Assembly: GCA_900100325.1 (NCBI GenBank)
Contig: LT629697.1
Coordinates: 1,671,423 to 1,735,422 of the forward strand
Reading direction: 5' to 3'
Length of the DNA: 64,000 bases
DNA from: Frankineae bacterium MT45
GTDB lineage: Bacteria > Actinomycetota > Actinomycetes > Mycobacteriales > Jatrophihabitantaceae
The translations under genes were made by a program, and so were the position numbers. Every line of letters starts with the position of its first letter. Position 1 is the first letter of the stretch. The notes beneath the pieces were generated by a model. It was not told the DNA's origin, ran no database searches, and saw only the letters and a program-made list of their open reading frames with translations. Below, one piece after another: positions 52,928 to 61,706 of this stretch.

Positions 52928-53740
52928 ATGTCTTCGAGCACCCCAGTCACCGACACCGCGACCGAAGCGACGGTCACTCTTGAGCGGCGCGGTCACGTCC
53001 TGCTGATCGGGCTGAACCGGCCGGCCAAGCGGAACGCAGTCAACGTCGAGATGTGGGACGCGCTGGCGCAGGCCTACGGCGAACTCGAACGCGACGACGA
53101 CCTGTGGGCCGGCGTCGTATTCGCGCACGGGCCGCACTTCACCGCCGGCTTCGACCTGGCCGAGATCGCCCCGCGAATCCAGGACGGCACTCTCGGCATT
53201 CCCGAGGGGGGCGCCGACCCGTGGAACCTGCGGGAGCCGCTGCGTCGCAAACCGATCGTCGCCGCCGTTCACGGGATGTGCCTGACCCTGGGCATCGAAC
53301 TCCTGCTGGCCTCGGACATCCGCATCAGCGCGGACGATGCCAAGTTCGGGCAGATCGAGGTGGCTCGCGGCATCTACCCGTTCCTCGGGGCCACGGTGCG
53401 CATGCCGCAGGTGGCGGGCTGGGGCAACGCGATGCGCTGGTTGCTCACCGGTGACCTCTTCGATGCCGAGGAGGCGCTGCGGCTCGGGCTCGTCCAGGAG
53501 GTCGTCCCGGCCGGGGAGCAGTTGGCCAAGGCGATCGAGATCGCCGACCGGATCTGCGCCCAGGCGCCACTCGGCGTACAGGCCACTATCCGCAGCGCCC
53601 GCGGCGTCATCCGCGACGGGGAGGAGGCGGCCATCGCGGCACTGCTGGAGGATGCGGTGACGCTCTTCGGCACCGAGGACGCCGCTGAGGGCGTCGCCTC
53701 CTTCGTGGAGCGTCGTACCGCGAAGTTCAGCGGACGCTAG
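52928..53740 (+). CDS. Enoyl-CoA hydratase/isomerase family protein
   Basis: A 270-residue crotonase-fold protein. LNRPAKRNAVNVEMWDALA at the N-terminus, HFTAGFDLAEIAP for the first oxyanion-hole loop, and VHGMCLTLGIELLLASDIRI for the second. FGQIEVARGIYPFLGATVRM contains the region of the second catalytic acid. Usual length. Not in an obvious beta-oxidation operon; the substrate is unknown. Confidence 0.88.
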   Translation: MSSSTPVTDTATEATVTLERRGHVLLIGLNRPAKRNAVNVEMWDALAQAYGELERDDDLWAGVVFAHGPHFTAGFDLAEIAPRIQDGTLGIPEGGADPWNLREPLRRKPIVAAVHGMCLTLGIELLLASDIRISADDAKFGQIEVARGIYPFLGATVRMPQVAGWGNAMRWLLTGDLFDAEEALRLGLVQEVVPAGEQLAKAIEIADRICAQAPLGVQATIRSARGVIRDGEEAAIAALLEDAVTLFGTEDAAEGVASFVERRTAKFSGR

Positions 53741-53755
53741 CGGCGGCTGATACAG

Positions 53756-54520
53756 ATGGCCCGTCGTGTCCCGGAAGGCCCGCCTCCGCCGCCGATAGTG
53801 CAGCGCGTACGGCTGCGCTACGCCAAGCGGGGTCGGCTGCGCTTCACGTCGCATCGTGACTTTGCCCGCGCCTTCGAACGGGCGCTGCGCCGGGGAAATG
53901 TCCCAATGGCCTACTCTGCCGGCTTCTCGCCGCACCCCAAGATCAGCTACCTCGGGGCGGCTCCGACCGGTGTGGCGAGCGAGGCGGAGTACCTCGAGAT
54001 CGGCCTGGCGACCCGGATGGACGTCGAGGAATTGCGGGTGCGGATCGACGAGGCGCTGCCCGAGGGCCTGGACATCGTCGAGGCGGTCGAGTCGGCCGGC
54101 GGTTCGCTGGCCGAGCAGATGCAGGCCTCCAGCTGGGAGATCCAGCTTCCTGGGGTCACCCAGACGCAGGCCCGCGCGGCGGTGGAGGCCTTTCTGGCCC
54201 AGTCCGAGGTGCCTGTCGAGCGACTCACAAAAGACGGTCGACGCACCATAAATGCTCGGGGAGCGGTACTTGCGGCGACCGTGCATGGCGCGTCTGCAGA
54301 GCCGGAGGATGAGAACCGTGCGATACTGGCTCTGGTAGTACGGCAGGAAACCCCTGCGGTGCGCCCCGATGATGTACTTGCCGCCTTGCGATCCGTCGCG
54401 GGTCTCGCCCTTGCTCTGCCGCCCCTGGCGGTTCGGCTGGCGCAGGGACCACTCGATGAATCAGGTGTGATCGGCGACCCGCTCGCCGCAGACCGAGCAG
54501 CGCGGCAGTCAGATTCGTAG
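53756..54520 (+). CDS. TIGR03936-family (DUF2344) radical-SAM-associated protein
   Basis: A 254-residue protein: RVRLRYAKRGRLRFTSHRDF, then ALRRGNVPMAYSAGFSPHPK and ISYLGAAPTGVASEAEYLEI are the family signature. The function is unknown; the family is normally coded directly after a B12-binding radical SAM protein (TIGR03960) and before RNase E/G, rplU and rpmA. Here the downstream synteny is kept but the gene before it is a crotonase. Confidence 0.9.
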   Translation: MARRVPEGPPPPPIVQRVRLRYAKRGRLRFTSHRDFARAFERALRRGNVPMAYSAGFSPHPKISYLGAAPTGVASEAEYLEIGLATRMDVEELRVRIDEALPEGLDIVEAVESAGGSLAEQMQASSWEIQLPGVTQTQARAAVEAFLAQSEVPVERLTKDGRRTINARGAVLAATVHGASAEPEDENRAILALVVRQETPAVRPDDVLAALRSVAGLALALPPLAVRLAQGPLDESGVIGDPLAADRAARQSDS

Positions 54521-54683
54521 CTTTTGATTTGAACGATCTACCCGCGAACCCACGGGAAGATCGCCCGCAGACTTTGCAGTCGGCCCAAACTGGACCGGTT
54601 GCCAGAACCGCCTCCGTGCGGCCGCGAGTACTCGCTATGTGTGAGTGCCTGCGCCCGGGGGTGAGAAGGAGTGACACAAGTAC

Positions 54684-57600
54684 ATGTCCGAACCAGAAAA
54701 CCCGACAGAGTCGACCGCAAGCGCTTCAGACTCAGCCGAGACGGCGCCCCCGGCCCCGCGGAAGGCGCCTCGCAAGTCCGCCCCGCGCAAGTCAGCCGCC
54801 GCCGCGGAGTCCCCCGTTGCCGCATCTGCTGATTCCTCTGACGCCGTCGCACCGACGGTGAAGAAGGCTCGCAAGAGCGCCAAGAAGGCCGCGCAGCCTG
54901 AACTCGTTGAGGCCGCCAGCGCTGACGCCGGCCCGGATGTCGCCGCCGAAACCGCTGGTGCTCCCGACGCGGCGCCGGTGAAGGCCCCGCGCCGTCGCGC
55001 CGCCAAGAAGGCGCCCGCCACCGTCGCTGAGGCCACCCCGGCTGACTCCGCTGAGGCCGCCCCGCTCGAATCGCCGGCCGTCGCCGAGGCCGGCGATGCC
55101 CCGGCCGCAGCCGCGCGCCCAGCCCGCCGCCGGTCATCACGCGCCGCTGGTGCCTCGACCTCCACTGAAGCTTCAGCCGATGAGGCGGCCGACGCTCCAG
55201 CGTCCGCCGTCGCGGCGCCGTCCTTCGTGGCACCGACGGTGCTCTTCGTGCCGCCGTCCGAGGCGATCGCTCCCGCTCCCCGCACCCGTCGCCGGAGCAG
55301 TTCTGCCTCCACCTCGCCGGCCGCTGAGCACCCGATTCCACCCACTGACGTCGATGGGGAACTCTCCGAAGAGGAGATCATCGAGGCCCTCGACGCCGCC
55401 GGTGGCTTGGACACCGTTGACGTCATGGACGCCGAGGAGGCCCGTGAGGTTGCCGCCGAGGAGGCCACCGGGGCGCGCCGCCGACGTCGCCGTGGTCGTC
55501 GTGGTCGCGGCGGACGCAACGGTGGCGACACCGGCGCCGAGAACAGCGCTGAAGGTGCCGACGGAGCAGCCGAAGGCGACGCTACTGACACCGACGCTGC
55601 TTCCGATGGTGACTCGTCGGCCGAGGTAACGGACTCCGCCGGCAGTGACGAGCAGAGTGACGGGGGCGGCGGAAGCACGTCCTCGCGCCGCCGTCGGCGC
55701 CGTCGCCGGTCGGCCGATGGAGCCGCCGATTCGGCCGAAGGCAGTGACAGCGACGACCCGCCGAACACGGTGGTGCACGTCCGCAACACCCGTGGTGGTG
55801 GCGGCGGTGGCGCCTCTGACGATGACGGTGTCCGCGGCGTCCGGGGTTCGACCCGGCTCGAAGCGAAGCGGCAGCGGCGACGGGACGGGCGCGACACGAG
55901 CCGTCGTCGTCCACCGATCCTCACCGAGTCTGAGTTCCTGGCTCGCCGGGAGTCGGTCGACCGGGTCATGGCCGTTCGCGAACTCGGCGACCGCACCCAG
56001 ATCGCCGTCCTCGAAGACAACATCCTGGTCGAGCACTACGTCACCCGGGCATCAAGCACCGCCTACGCCGGCAACGTCTACCTCGGCCGCGTGCAGAACG
56101 TGCTGCCGAGCATGGAGGCCGCGTTCATCGACATCGGCAAGGCGCGCAATGGCGTGCTCTACGCCGGTGAGGTCAACTGGGACGCCGCCGGAATCGACGG
56201 TAAATCACGGGCGATCGAGAATGCACTGAGCTCCGGCGACACGGTGCTGGTCCAGGTCACCAAGGACCCGGTGGGCCAGAAGGGCGCTCGCCTGACCAGC
56301 CAGATCTCGCTGCCGGGGCGCTTCCTGGTCTACGTGCCGAACGGCGCTATGACCGGAATCAGCCGCAAACTTCCCGATGTTGAGCGCACTCGCTTGAAGT
56401 CGATCCTCAAGAAGATCGTCCCCGAAGATGCTGGCGTCATCGTCCGCACGGCCGCCGAGGGGGCCAGCGAGGCTGATCTCACTCACGACGTCGAGCGTCT
56501 GAAGGCGCAGTGGGAGGCGATTCAGGCCAAGGCGGCTTCCCCGAAGTCGGCGCCGACGCTGCTCTACGGCGAGCCGGATCTGGCGATCCGCGTGGTACGT
56601 GACGTCTTCAACGAGGACTTCAACCGCCTTGTCGTGCAGGGTGACCGGGCCTGGTCGGAGATCTCGGGCTATGTGAACGATGTCGCCCCCGATCTGGCCG
56701 AGCGGGCCAGCAAGTACGTCGGAACCGGTGATCTCTTTGGTGACCTGCGGGTCGACGAGCAGCTGACGAAGGCCTTGGATCGCAAGGTGTATCTGCCGTC
56801 CGGTGGATCTCTGGTGATCGACCGCACCGAAGCGATGACGGTGGTCGACGTGAACACCGGCAAGTTCGTCGGTGCCGGCGGAAACCTTGAGCAGACGGTG
56901 ACCCGGAACAACCTCGAAGCGGCCGAAGAGATCGTGCGCCAGTTGCGTCTGCGTGACGTCGGCGGCATCGTCGTCATCGACTTCATCGACATGGTGCTCG
57001 AGAGCAACCGCGATCTGGTGCTGCGTCGCCTGACCGAATGCCTCGGCCGCGACCGGACGAAGCATCAGGTCGCCGAAGTGACCTCGCTCGGCTTGGTGCA
57101 GATGACCCGTAAGCGCGTCGGTGAAGGATTGCTCGAAGCGTTCAGCGAGCCTTGCGAACACTGCAAGGGGCGTGGCGTGATCGTGCACAGCGAGCCGGTC
57201 GGCATCGCCTCGGCCGCGGTCGAGACGGTCGAAGAGGGCGGCTCGAAGCGTCGGGGCCGGCGCAATCGCGGCAAGGGCGCAGCCGTCGCCGAGCCGATCG
57301 AGCTGCCGGAGCCGATGACCGAGGAGCAGCGTCGTGCTGCGGCCACCGCGATGGCCGCTATGGCCGGTGTCCTCCACCACGACCACGACGGTCACGACCA
57401 CGATGGTCACGACCACGATGACCATGGCGTCGATACGGCTGAATCAGTCGATAGTTTCGACGATTCGCTTGAGATCGCACCGGTGTCGGAGGCGACGGAC
57501 GGCGTGGCTGACGAATCGAACCTGGCTGACGAGATCCTCAACGGCTCGGACGATGCGGATCTGATCGGGGCGTCGGCGGAGGTCGATGCCGCGGCCGCTG

Positions 57601-57917
57601 AAGATGTCGACCCGGCCGGTGACTCGCAGGCTAATGGCCGCGATCTGAATGGCCAGGACCTGAATGGGCACGGTCTCCACGGTGGATCTGAGTCCGGATT
57701 CTCGGTGGCCGTCGACTGGGTCAGCGATTCCACCGCGGAGCTCGGCGCGACCGTCACGATGGAGCACGTTGGTGCGTCGGCCAGCGAGCTGACCGAGTCG
57801 GAGCCGGCTGGCGTCGTCGTGGAGCCGATCATCGAGCCGGTCACTGTGCCGGCCGGTCGCCGTCCGCGTCGCCGCGCCGCAAGCCGTCCTGCGGGTCCGC
57901 CGACCACCTCCAGCTGA
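54684..57917 (+). CDS. rne: Ribonuclease E/G
   Basis: A 1077-residue endoribonuclease for rRNA maturation and mRNA decay. The catalytic core is ~430-840: S1 domain (VYLGRVQNVLPSMEAAFIDI, then GKARNGVLYAGEV), DNase-like site with the Mg-binding Asp in VVDVNTGKFVGAG (~719) and IDFIDM (~765), and the zinc-link CEHCKGRG (~824). The N-terminal ~400 residues are disordered: Ala/Lys/Pro repeats like histone tails (APRKAPRKSAPRKSAAA), then acidic and Arg-rich stretches. The C-terminal ~230 residues include a His/Asp run (57376-57426). Such tails are usual in actinobacterial RNase E and may bind RNA or partners. It begins 163 bp after the TIGR03936 gene. Confidence 0.94.
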   Translation: MSEPENPTESTASASDSAETAPPAPRKAPRKSAPRKSAAAAESPVAASADSSDAVAPTVKKARKSAKKAAQPELVEAASADAGPDVAAETAGAPDAAPVKAPRRRAAKKAPATVAEATPADSAEAAPLESPAVAEAGDAPAAAARPARRRSSRAAGASTSTEASADEAADAPASAVAAPSFVAPTVLFVPPSEAIAPAPRTRRRSSSASTSPAAEHPIPPTDVDGELSEEEIIEALDAAGGLDTVDVMDAEEAREVAAEEATGARRRRRRGRRGRGGRNGGDTGAENSAEGADGAAEGDATDTDAASDGDSSAEVTDSAGSDEQSDGGGGSTSSRRRRRRRRSADGAADSAEGSDSDDPPNTVVHVRNTRGGGGGGASDDDGVRGVRGSTRLEAKRQRRRDGRDTSRRRPPILTESEFLARRESVDRVMAVRELGDRTQIAVLEDNILVEHYVTRASSTAYAGNVYLGRVQNVLPSMEAAFIDIGKARNGVLYAGEVNWDAAGIDGKSRAIENALSSGDTVLVQVTKDPVGQKGARLTSQISLPGRFLVYVPNGAMTGISRKLPDVERTRLKSILKKIVPEDAGVIVRTAAEGASEADLTHDVERLKAQWEAIQAKAASPKSAPTLLYGEPDLAIRVVRDVFNEDFNRLVVQGDRAWSEISGYVNDVAPDLAERASKYVGTGDLFGDLRVDEQLTKALDRKVYLPSGGSLVIDRTEAMTVVDVNTGKFVGAGGNLEQTVTRNNLEAAEEIVRQLRLRDVGGIVVIDFIDMVLESNRDLVLRRLTECLGRDRTKHQVAEVTSLGLVQMTRKRVGEGLLEAFSEPCEHCKGRGVIVHSEPVGIASAAVETVEEGGSKRRGRRNRGKGAAVAEPIELPEPMTEEQRRAAATAMAAMAGVLHHDHDGHDHDGHDHDDHGVDTAESVDSFDDSLEIAPVSEATDGVADESNLADEILNGSDDADLIGASAEVDAAAAEDVDPAGDSQANGRDLNGQDLNGHGLHGGSESGFSVAVDWVSDSTAELGATVTMEHVGASASELTESEPAGVVVEPIIEPVTVPAGRRPRRRAASRPAGPPTTSS

Positions 57918-57923
57918 TCAGAG

Positions 57924-57953
57924 GATCTGGCCGATCAGCTGATCGGCCAGATC
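57924..57953. terminator. 30-bp perfect palindrome after the RNase E gene
   Basis: The sequence from GATCTGGCCGATCAG to its exact reverse complement has no spacer. It lies 7 bp after the stop codon and 28 bp before the end of the convergent gene, so a bidirectional terminator is likely. Confidence 0.6.
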
Positions 57954-57980
57954 GCAGTGCGGTGGAGGCTGCTGACGAGT

Positions 57981-58430
57981 TCAGTCTTCGACAGTTGTCG
58001 TTGGAGTGGTTTTCAGCGAGATACATCGTCCGGCGGGGAGTATGCCGACCAGGTGACACTGGTCCAGTGAGCTCGCGAACGCCTGTTGGGTGCCAAACGT
58101 GCGCGCAACGGCGAGCTGGATATGGCCGTCGATCGCCATCAGCGTGGGATCCCAACGCCCAAACTCCGCCGATGGTCGGTCTGGCGCGACGGCCCAGTTG
58201 GCGAGTTCTCCGTCCGGGAGTGGGACACCTTCATCGAGGAGCATGTGCCCCAGCCCGTGGACTGCGGCACCGAATAGTCCCAGAAGTTCAGTGGATTCCT
58301 GGGCCGAATCAGCAGGGTGCGCCCAGTCGTAGGTCAGGACGGCCCACACGCCGTCCGTGCTCGACGCGTGCTGCAGTGAACCGTGTCGGCGTGCGGGCGG
58401 AAGGTCCTCATCGAACCAGAGTTCTGTCAC
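57981..58430 (-). CDS. Hypothetical protein, 149 residues
   Basis: Starts with GTG at 58430 (MTELWFDEDLPPARR). It is mixed alpha/beta with YDWAHPADSAQESTELLGLF and LGHMLLDEGVPLPDGELANW. No signal peptide or membrane helix. Third-position GC is lower than in neighbours, which may mean later acquisition. No Shine-Dalgarno is evident. No family was recognised. Confidence 0.6.
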   Translation of the reverse strand: MTELWFDEDLPPARRHGSLQHASSTDGVWAVLTYDWAHPADSAQESTELLGLFGAAVHGLGHMLLDEGVPLPDGELANWAVAPDRPSAEFGRWDPTLMAIDGHIQLAVARTFGTQQAFASSLDQCHLVGILPAGRCISLKTTPTTTVED

Positions 58431-58588
58431 GCCGTGAAGGCTAGTTGCCGTCGCCGGACGATGTGTTCAGCTTGGTGGTGCTCGCCCGACTCAGCGTGTC
58501 GTAGCTAGGGAGTGAGCAGACCCGCCCGCGATATGGCCTCATAGGTATGCCGGGCGTGCCTCAGACCTGAACTCAGGAGGTGTGTGGC

Positions 58589-58735
58589 GTGAACCCAGGG
58601 GTGCGTGGGGTGGTCGCGGCAGGCAGGGGACGAGATGTTATCCACAGTCGCTCCGAAGGTGCTTCCGAGGCGATGCCGGTCATGAGAAGGTATCCGGCAT
58701 GGGGAGGAAGGTCGCGCTTGTCGCGACGGTATTGA
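58589..58735 (+). CDS. Possible small ORF / leader peptide before the DUF6318 gene
   Basis: AGGAGG (58575-58580) is spaced 8 bases before a GTG that opens a 48-codon frame, rich in Arg and Gly (VNPGVRGVVAAGRGRDVIHS at the start). Its end overlaps the start of the lipoprotein gene by 37 bases in another frame. The site is unusually strong for no gene, but the peptide itself shows no conserved feature. Confidence 0.3.
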   Translation: MNPGVRGVVAAGRGRDVIHSRSEGASEAMPVMRRYPAWGGRSRLSRRY

Positions 58736-59307
58736 CGGCTGTTCTCGTTGTTGCTGCGTGCTCGAAGAAGGAGTCACCCAAGCCGGTTGTGACGTCCGCA
58801 GTGCCTGCAACATCGGCTAGCCCGTCGGCGGCGGCCTTGCCGACCTTCCCGACGACAGGGCCCGACATCAAACCAGGCGAGACCCCACCGACCCTCAGCA
58901 GTGAGACCCAAGCGAACGCTCCGGAGAATGCTGCCGACTTCGTCCTCTACTACGTAGCTGCGATTGACTGGGCATACAAGTCGATGGACCCGCAGGCGAT
59001 TCAGAAGCTTTCGCTGTCTGAATGCAAGACGTGCGCGGGCAATATCGTTGACGAATTGGTGAAGGACCAAGGCGCTGGGTTGCACTGGGCGGGCACCAAG
59101 ACCAAGGTGACCGCAATCGCCGTCGACGCTTCTGCGGGCGCCAATGACGCGACGATTGTCATGCGCGCGAATCTCGTGCGAGCACCAGAACAGCTCCTGA
59201 CAGCCTCGAACTCCGTCGTGCGTAACGTCACCAACACATCAGGGATTTATCAGTTCTTCCTAAAATGGCTGAGCGGTCACTGGATGATGTCGGAGATCCG
59301 TCATTGA
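58699..59307 (+). CDS. DUF6318-like lipoprotein
   Basis: A 202-residue lipoprotein: signal peptide VLTAVLVVAAC, a Ser/Thr/Pro/Ala linker (~25-70), then a globular domain with ADFVLYYVAAIDWAYKSMDP and LSECKTCAGNIVDELVKDQG, the Cys pair typical of DUF6318 proteins. The domain resembles NTF2-like folds. AGAAGG precedes the ATG. First gene of a three-gene set with a secreted protein and a TadG-like protein. Confidence 0.82.
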   Translation: MGRKVALVATVLTAVLVVAACSKKESPKPVVTSAVPATSASPSAAALPTFPTTGPDIKPGETPPTLSSETQANAPENAADFVLYYVAAIDWAYKSMDPQAIQKLSLSECKTCAGNIVDELVKDQGAGLHWAGTKTKVTAIAVDASAGANDATIVMRANLVRAPEQLLTASNSVVRNVTNTSGIYQFFLKWLSGHWMMSEIRH

Positions 59308-60320
59308 GGGCGCGAAACCTGCTGCCGGCAATCGTTCTGCTGGCGCCCATCTTGGTTGGTAGCTCGGAATCGGCGGCCAGTGCTCTCCCGTTGGTCAGCT
59401 CGTGCGACGTCCCTCAGTCCGCCACTACTGCACCGTCAGGGACTGGCTTCAACGGTGAGCCCTCGCTCGGCGGAGGCGTAACTGTGTCCGCAAGCAGCAG
59501 TGTGCACAGCTCAAACTGCAAACCATCACAGTCGCGCGGAGGTACCCGTTCGTCTGCAAATGTGGCCGTCATCGAGGCCATGACGGTGACGTGCGATGGA
59601 ACCACTGCGCCGGTGCCGTCGGCCGGCTCGGTTGGTGTAGCTGATACGCCGACGACGATTGCGCAGCATGGGTGCGAGGTGGCTGGCACCTGCGTTACCA
59701 ATGATCCGGCGCATCCGCAGAAGGCCGTCGTGACCTATACGCGCTTGACCTCACCGCCGAATGCGCCTTGGGGTTATGCGGGGATGCGTTGTGTCCCGGT
59801 TACTGCCGCCGCGCCGGCCACCCCGCAGGTGACGGCCGCGATGGTTCGCGCCGCGGTTACCAAACTCCTGCCGACGGCGCCGCTCGGCGTCACGCCCGCC
59901 GGTGGCCAGACTCTCGTCAATATGCAGACGATCTTCTGGCTCGATACGCCAGCTCAGCGGACATTGGCCGATGTCACCCTGCTCGGACATCAGGTGCGCA
60001 TAACCATCCGGCTGCACGATGTCGCCTGGGATTTCGGTGACGGCAATCAAGTCACCGCGACGAGTGCGGGTCGGCCGTACACGTCGGCTGATCGTTGCTC
60101 CACGCCAGACTGCCCTGGGTTCTTCGGTCATACCTACACGCAGACCACCCCGGTCGGTCATACGGACTCGATCACGGCCACCCCGACCTGGAGCGCGAGC
60201 TACACCGTCGACAACGGACCAGCCAACGCCATTCCCGGCACGATCGTGGCCAAACCGACTCGGACCACAATCACCATCGCTCAACAACGCGGACGCCTCG
60301 TCCCCGAACCCACCCCGTGA
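59304..60320 (+). CDS. Secreted protein of unknown function
   Basis: A 338-residue exported protein. TTG at 59304 overlaps the preceding stop (TTGA) and has GGAG 9 bases upstream; an in-frame ATG at 59265 has no such site. A hydrophobic signal segment (LLPAIVLLAPILVG) is followed by a Ser/Thr-rich region and a C-terminal domain with VAWDFGDGNQV, a PKD-like motif, and paired Cys (CSTPDCPGFFGHTYT). The next gene starts within its stop codon. Confidence 0.72.
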   Translation: MRARNLLPAIVLLAPILVGSSESAASALPLVSSCDVPQSATTAPSGTGFNGEPSLGGGVTVSASSSVHSSNCKPSQSRGGTRSSANVAVIEAMTVTCDGTTAPVPSAGSVGVADTPTTIAQHGCEVAGTCVTNDPAHPQKAVVTYTRLTSPPNAPWGYAGMRCVPVTAAAPATPQVTAAMVRAAVTKLLPTAPLGVTPAGGQTLVNMQTIFWLDTPAQRTLADVTLLGHQVRITIRLHDVAWDFGDGNQVTATSAGRPYTSADRCSTPDCPGFFGHTYTQTTPVGHTDSITATPTWSASYTVDNGPANAIPGTIVAKPTRTTITIAQQRGRLVPEPTP

Positions 60321-60754
60321 GCACCCGGAGGCCGAGGCGCGACGACGACCGCGGGTCGACCATCCCACTCATCCTCGGATTTTTCGTCCTGGCCATGCTC
60401 GTCGTGGCCGGCTCGATTGCGGCCGGTGATGCGGCGATCGACCAGCAGGGCCTGCAGAGCCTCTGCGACTCCGCCTCCCTGGCGATCGTGCATCCCGATC
60501 TTGCTGATCTCAGAGAAACCGGCAAAACGGAGAAAACGCTAAGCGAGAGCAGCACCACCGCGGCCCTCGATGCCTACGTCAGCCGCGATCCAGAGCGCCA
60601 GAACGTCGATTTCAAGGTCGCCATCGCGCCGGACCGGGCGAGTCTCGTCCTCCACTGCTCCGAGGAGATCCCGGTCGCCATGGGCTGGCTCTTCGGCCGC
60701 TCCAGCGTCCGTCACAACGCCTATTCACCGGCCGACGCCCCGACGACGGCTTGA
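60317..60754 (+). CDS. TadE/TadG-like pilus assembly protein
   Basis: A 145-residue protein. The GTG start overlaps the previous stop (GTGA). DDDRGSTIPLILGFFVLAML and VVAGSIAAGDAAIDQQGLQS form the single N-terminal helix and following helix of TadG-like proteins; the extracytoplasmic domain has Cys in QSLCDSAS and VLHCSEE. Such proteins belong to Flp/Tad pilus or secretion loci; no tad ATPase gene is in the window. Confidence 0.8.
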   Translation: MSTRRPRRDDDRGSTIPLILGFFVLAMLVVAGSIAAGDAAIDQQGLQSLCDSASLAIVHPDLADLRETGKTEKTLSESSTTAALDAYVSRDPERQNVDFKVAIAPDRASLVLHCSEEIPVAMGWLFGRSSVRHNAYSPADAPTTA

Positions 60755-61081
60755 CCGGAACAGGTAACGCTCCTGCCAAACGGAGGCCAGAGCGTCACAA
60801 TGGCAGGAACGATCGGCGCGCGAACGGCCGAACGGAGCGCTTTCGCCGGCCGACGCCCTGACCACCACCTGACCGGTAGGCTTGAGTGATCACCTCGTCA
60901 ACAGCAGTTCACGCGGCTCGGGCACTGTTTTGCATTGCCAGTGCCGGATAACGTACTCTGTACAACGGCCCTCGTGAGAGGGTCCTCATTTTGCGTGCGT
61001 CAGTCAGCGCGGCCATTTTCCGGCTGAGCGCGAGGCAGCGCCGCAGAAATTGCTCATAGACCCAAAGAATGGAAGTTCTCG
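60755..61081 (+). other. 327-bp gap: rplU promoter and leader region
   Basis: Besides the hairpin at 60768-60811 it holds an imperfect copy (60843-60877) of the end of the TadG-like gene (60726-60760). A possible promoter is TTGCAT (60930-60935), 18 bp, TACTCT (60954-60959). After it a small stem, CCCTC-GTGA-GAGGG (60969-60982), lies in the presumed rplU leader. Nothing here looks like a gene. Confidence 0.4.
60768..60811 (+). terminator. Hairpin after the TadG-like gene
   Basis: CGCTCCTGCCA (60768-60778) pairs with TGGCAGGAACG (60801-60811) with one mismatch and a 22-base loop. Confidence 0.45.
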
Positions 61082-61405
61082 ATGTACGCGATCGTCAAGA
61101 CCGGCGGCAAGCAGTACAAGGTCGCCGTCGGCGATGTCGTCCAGGTCGAGAAGCTCGACGCCTCCGCCGGCGAAGAGGTCGCCCTGCTGGCGACCCTCCT
61201 CGTCGATGGTGAGAGCGTCACCCACGAGGCTGACAAGCTCGCCGGCGTCGCCGTCACGGCTGAGGTCGTCGCCCAGGTCAAGGGCCCGAAGATCAAGATC
61301 CACAAGTACAAGAACAAGACCGGCTACCACAAGCGTATGGGCCACCGTCAGAAGCTGACCGAGCTCAAGGTCACCGGTATCGACGCATCCTCCGGAAAGA
61401 AGTAA
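61082..61405 (+). CDS. rplU: 50S ribosomal protein L21
   Basis: 107 residues, of usual length, beginning [20 protein letters not shown]. The [20 protein letters not shown] segment is the conserved rRNA-binding part. First gene of the rplU-rpmA pair. Confidence 0.98.
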   Translation: MYAIVKTGGKQYKVAVGDVVQVEKLDASAGEEVALLATLLVDGESVTHEADKLAGVAVTAEVVAQVKGPKIKIHKYKNKTGYHKRMGHRQKLTELKVTGIDASSGKK

Positions 61406-61409
61406 CGAC

Positions 61410-61676
61410 ATGGCACACAAAAAGGGCGCGTCCAGCTCGCGCAACGGTCGCGATTCAAATCCGCAGTACCTGGGCGTCAAGCGCTTCGGTGGCCAGACGG
61501 TCAACGCCGGTGAGATCCTGATCCGCCAGCGCGGCACCAAGTTCCACCCGGGCGACGGCGTCGGACGTGGCAGCGATGACACGCTCTTCGCGCTCGTCGA
61601 GGGCAGCGTTCTCTTCGGTCGCCGTCGTGGCCGCAAGACGGTCAGCATCGTTCCGCCGGTCCTCGTCGAGGCCTGA
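61410..61676 (+). CDS. rpmA: 50S ribosomal protein L27
   Basis: 88 residues beginning [20 protein letters not shown], so the flexible N-terminus that reaches the peptidyl-transferase centre has no cleaved extension of the Firmicutes type. [20 protein letters not shown] follows. It starts 4 bp after the rplU stop. Confidence 0.98.
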   Translation: MAHKKGASSSRNGRDSNPQYLGVKRFGGQTVNAGEILIRQRGTKFHPGDGVGRGSDDTLFALVEGSVLFGRRRGRKTVSIVPPVLVEA

Positions 61677-61706
61677 GCGCATCAGCTGATCCACAGAAGC
61701 TCATGA

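Noticed and set aside
52853-54286. 477-codon open frame on the minus strand
   Set aside because: Antisense to the crotonase and TIGR03936 genes, both of which have clear motifs.
58638-58646. TTATCCACA, a perfect DnaA-box sequence
   Set aside because: Single copy with no cluster, no AT-rich unwinding region and no dnaA/dnaN nearby, so not an origin.
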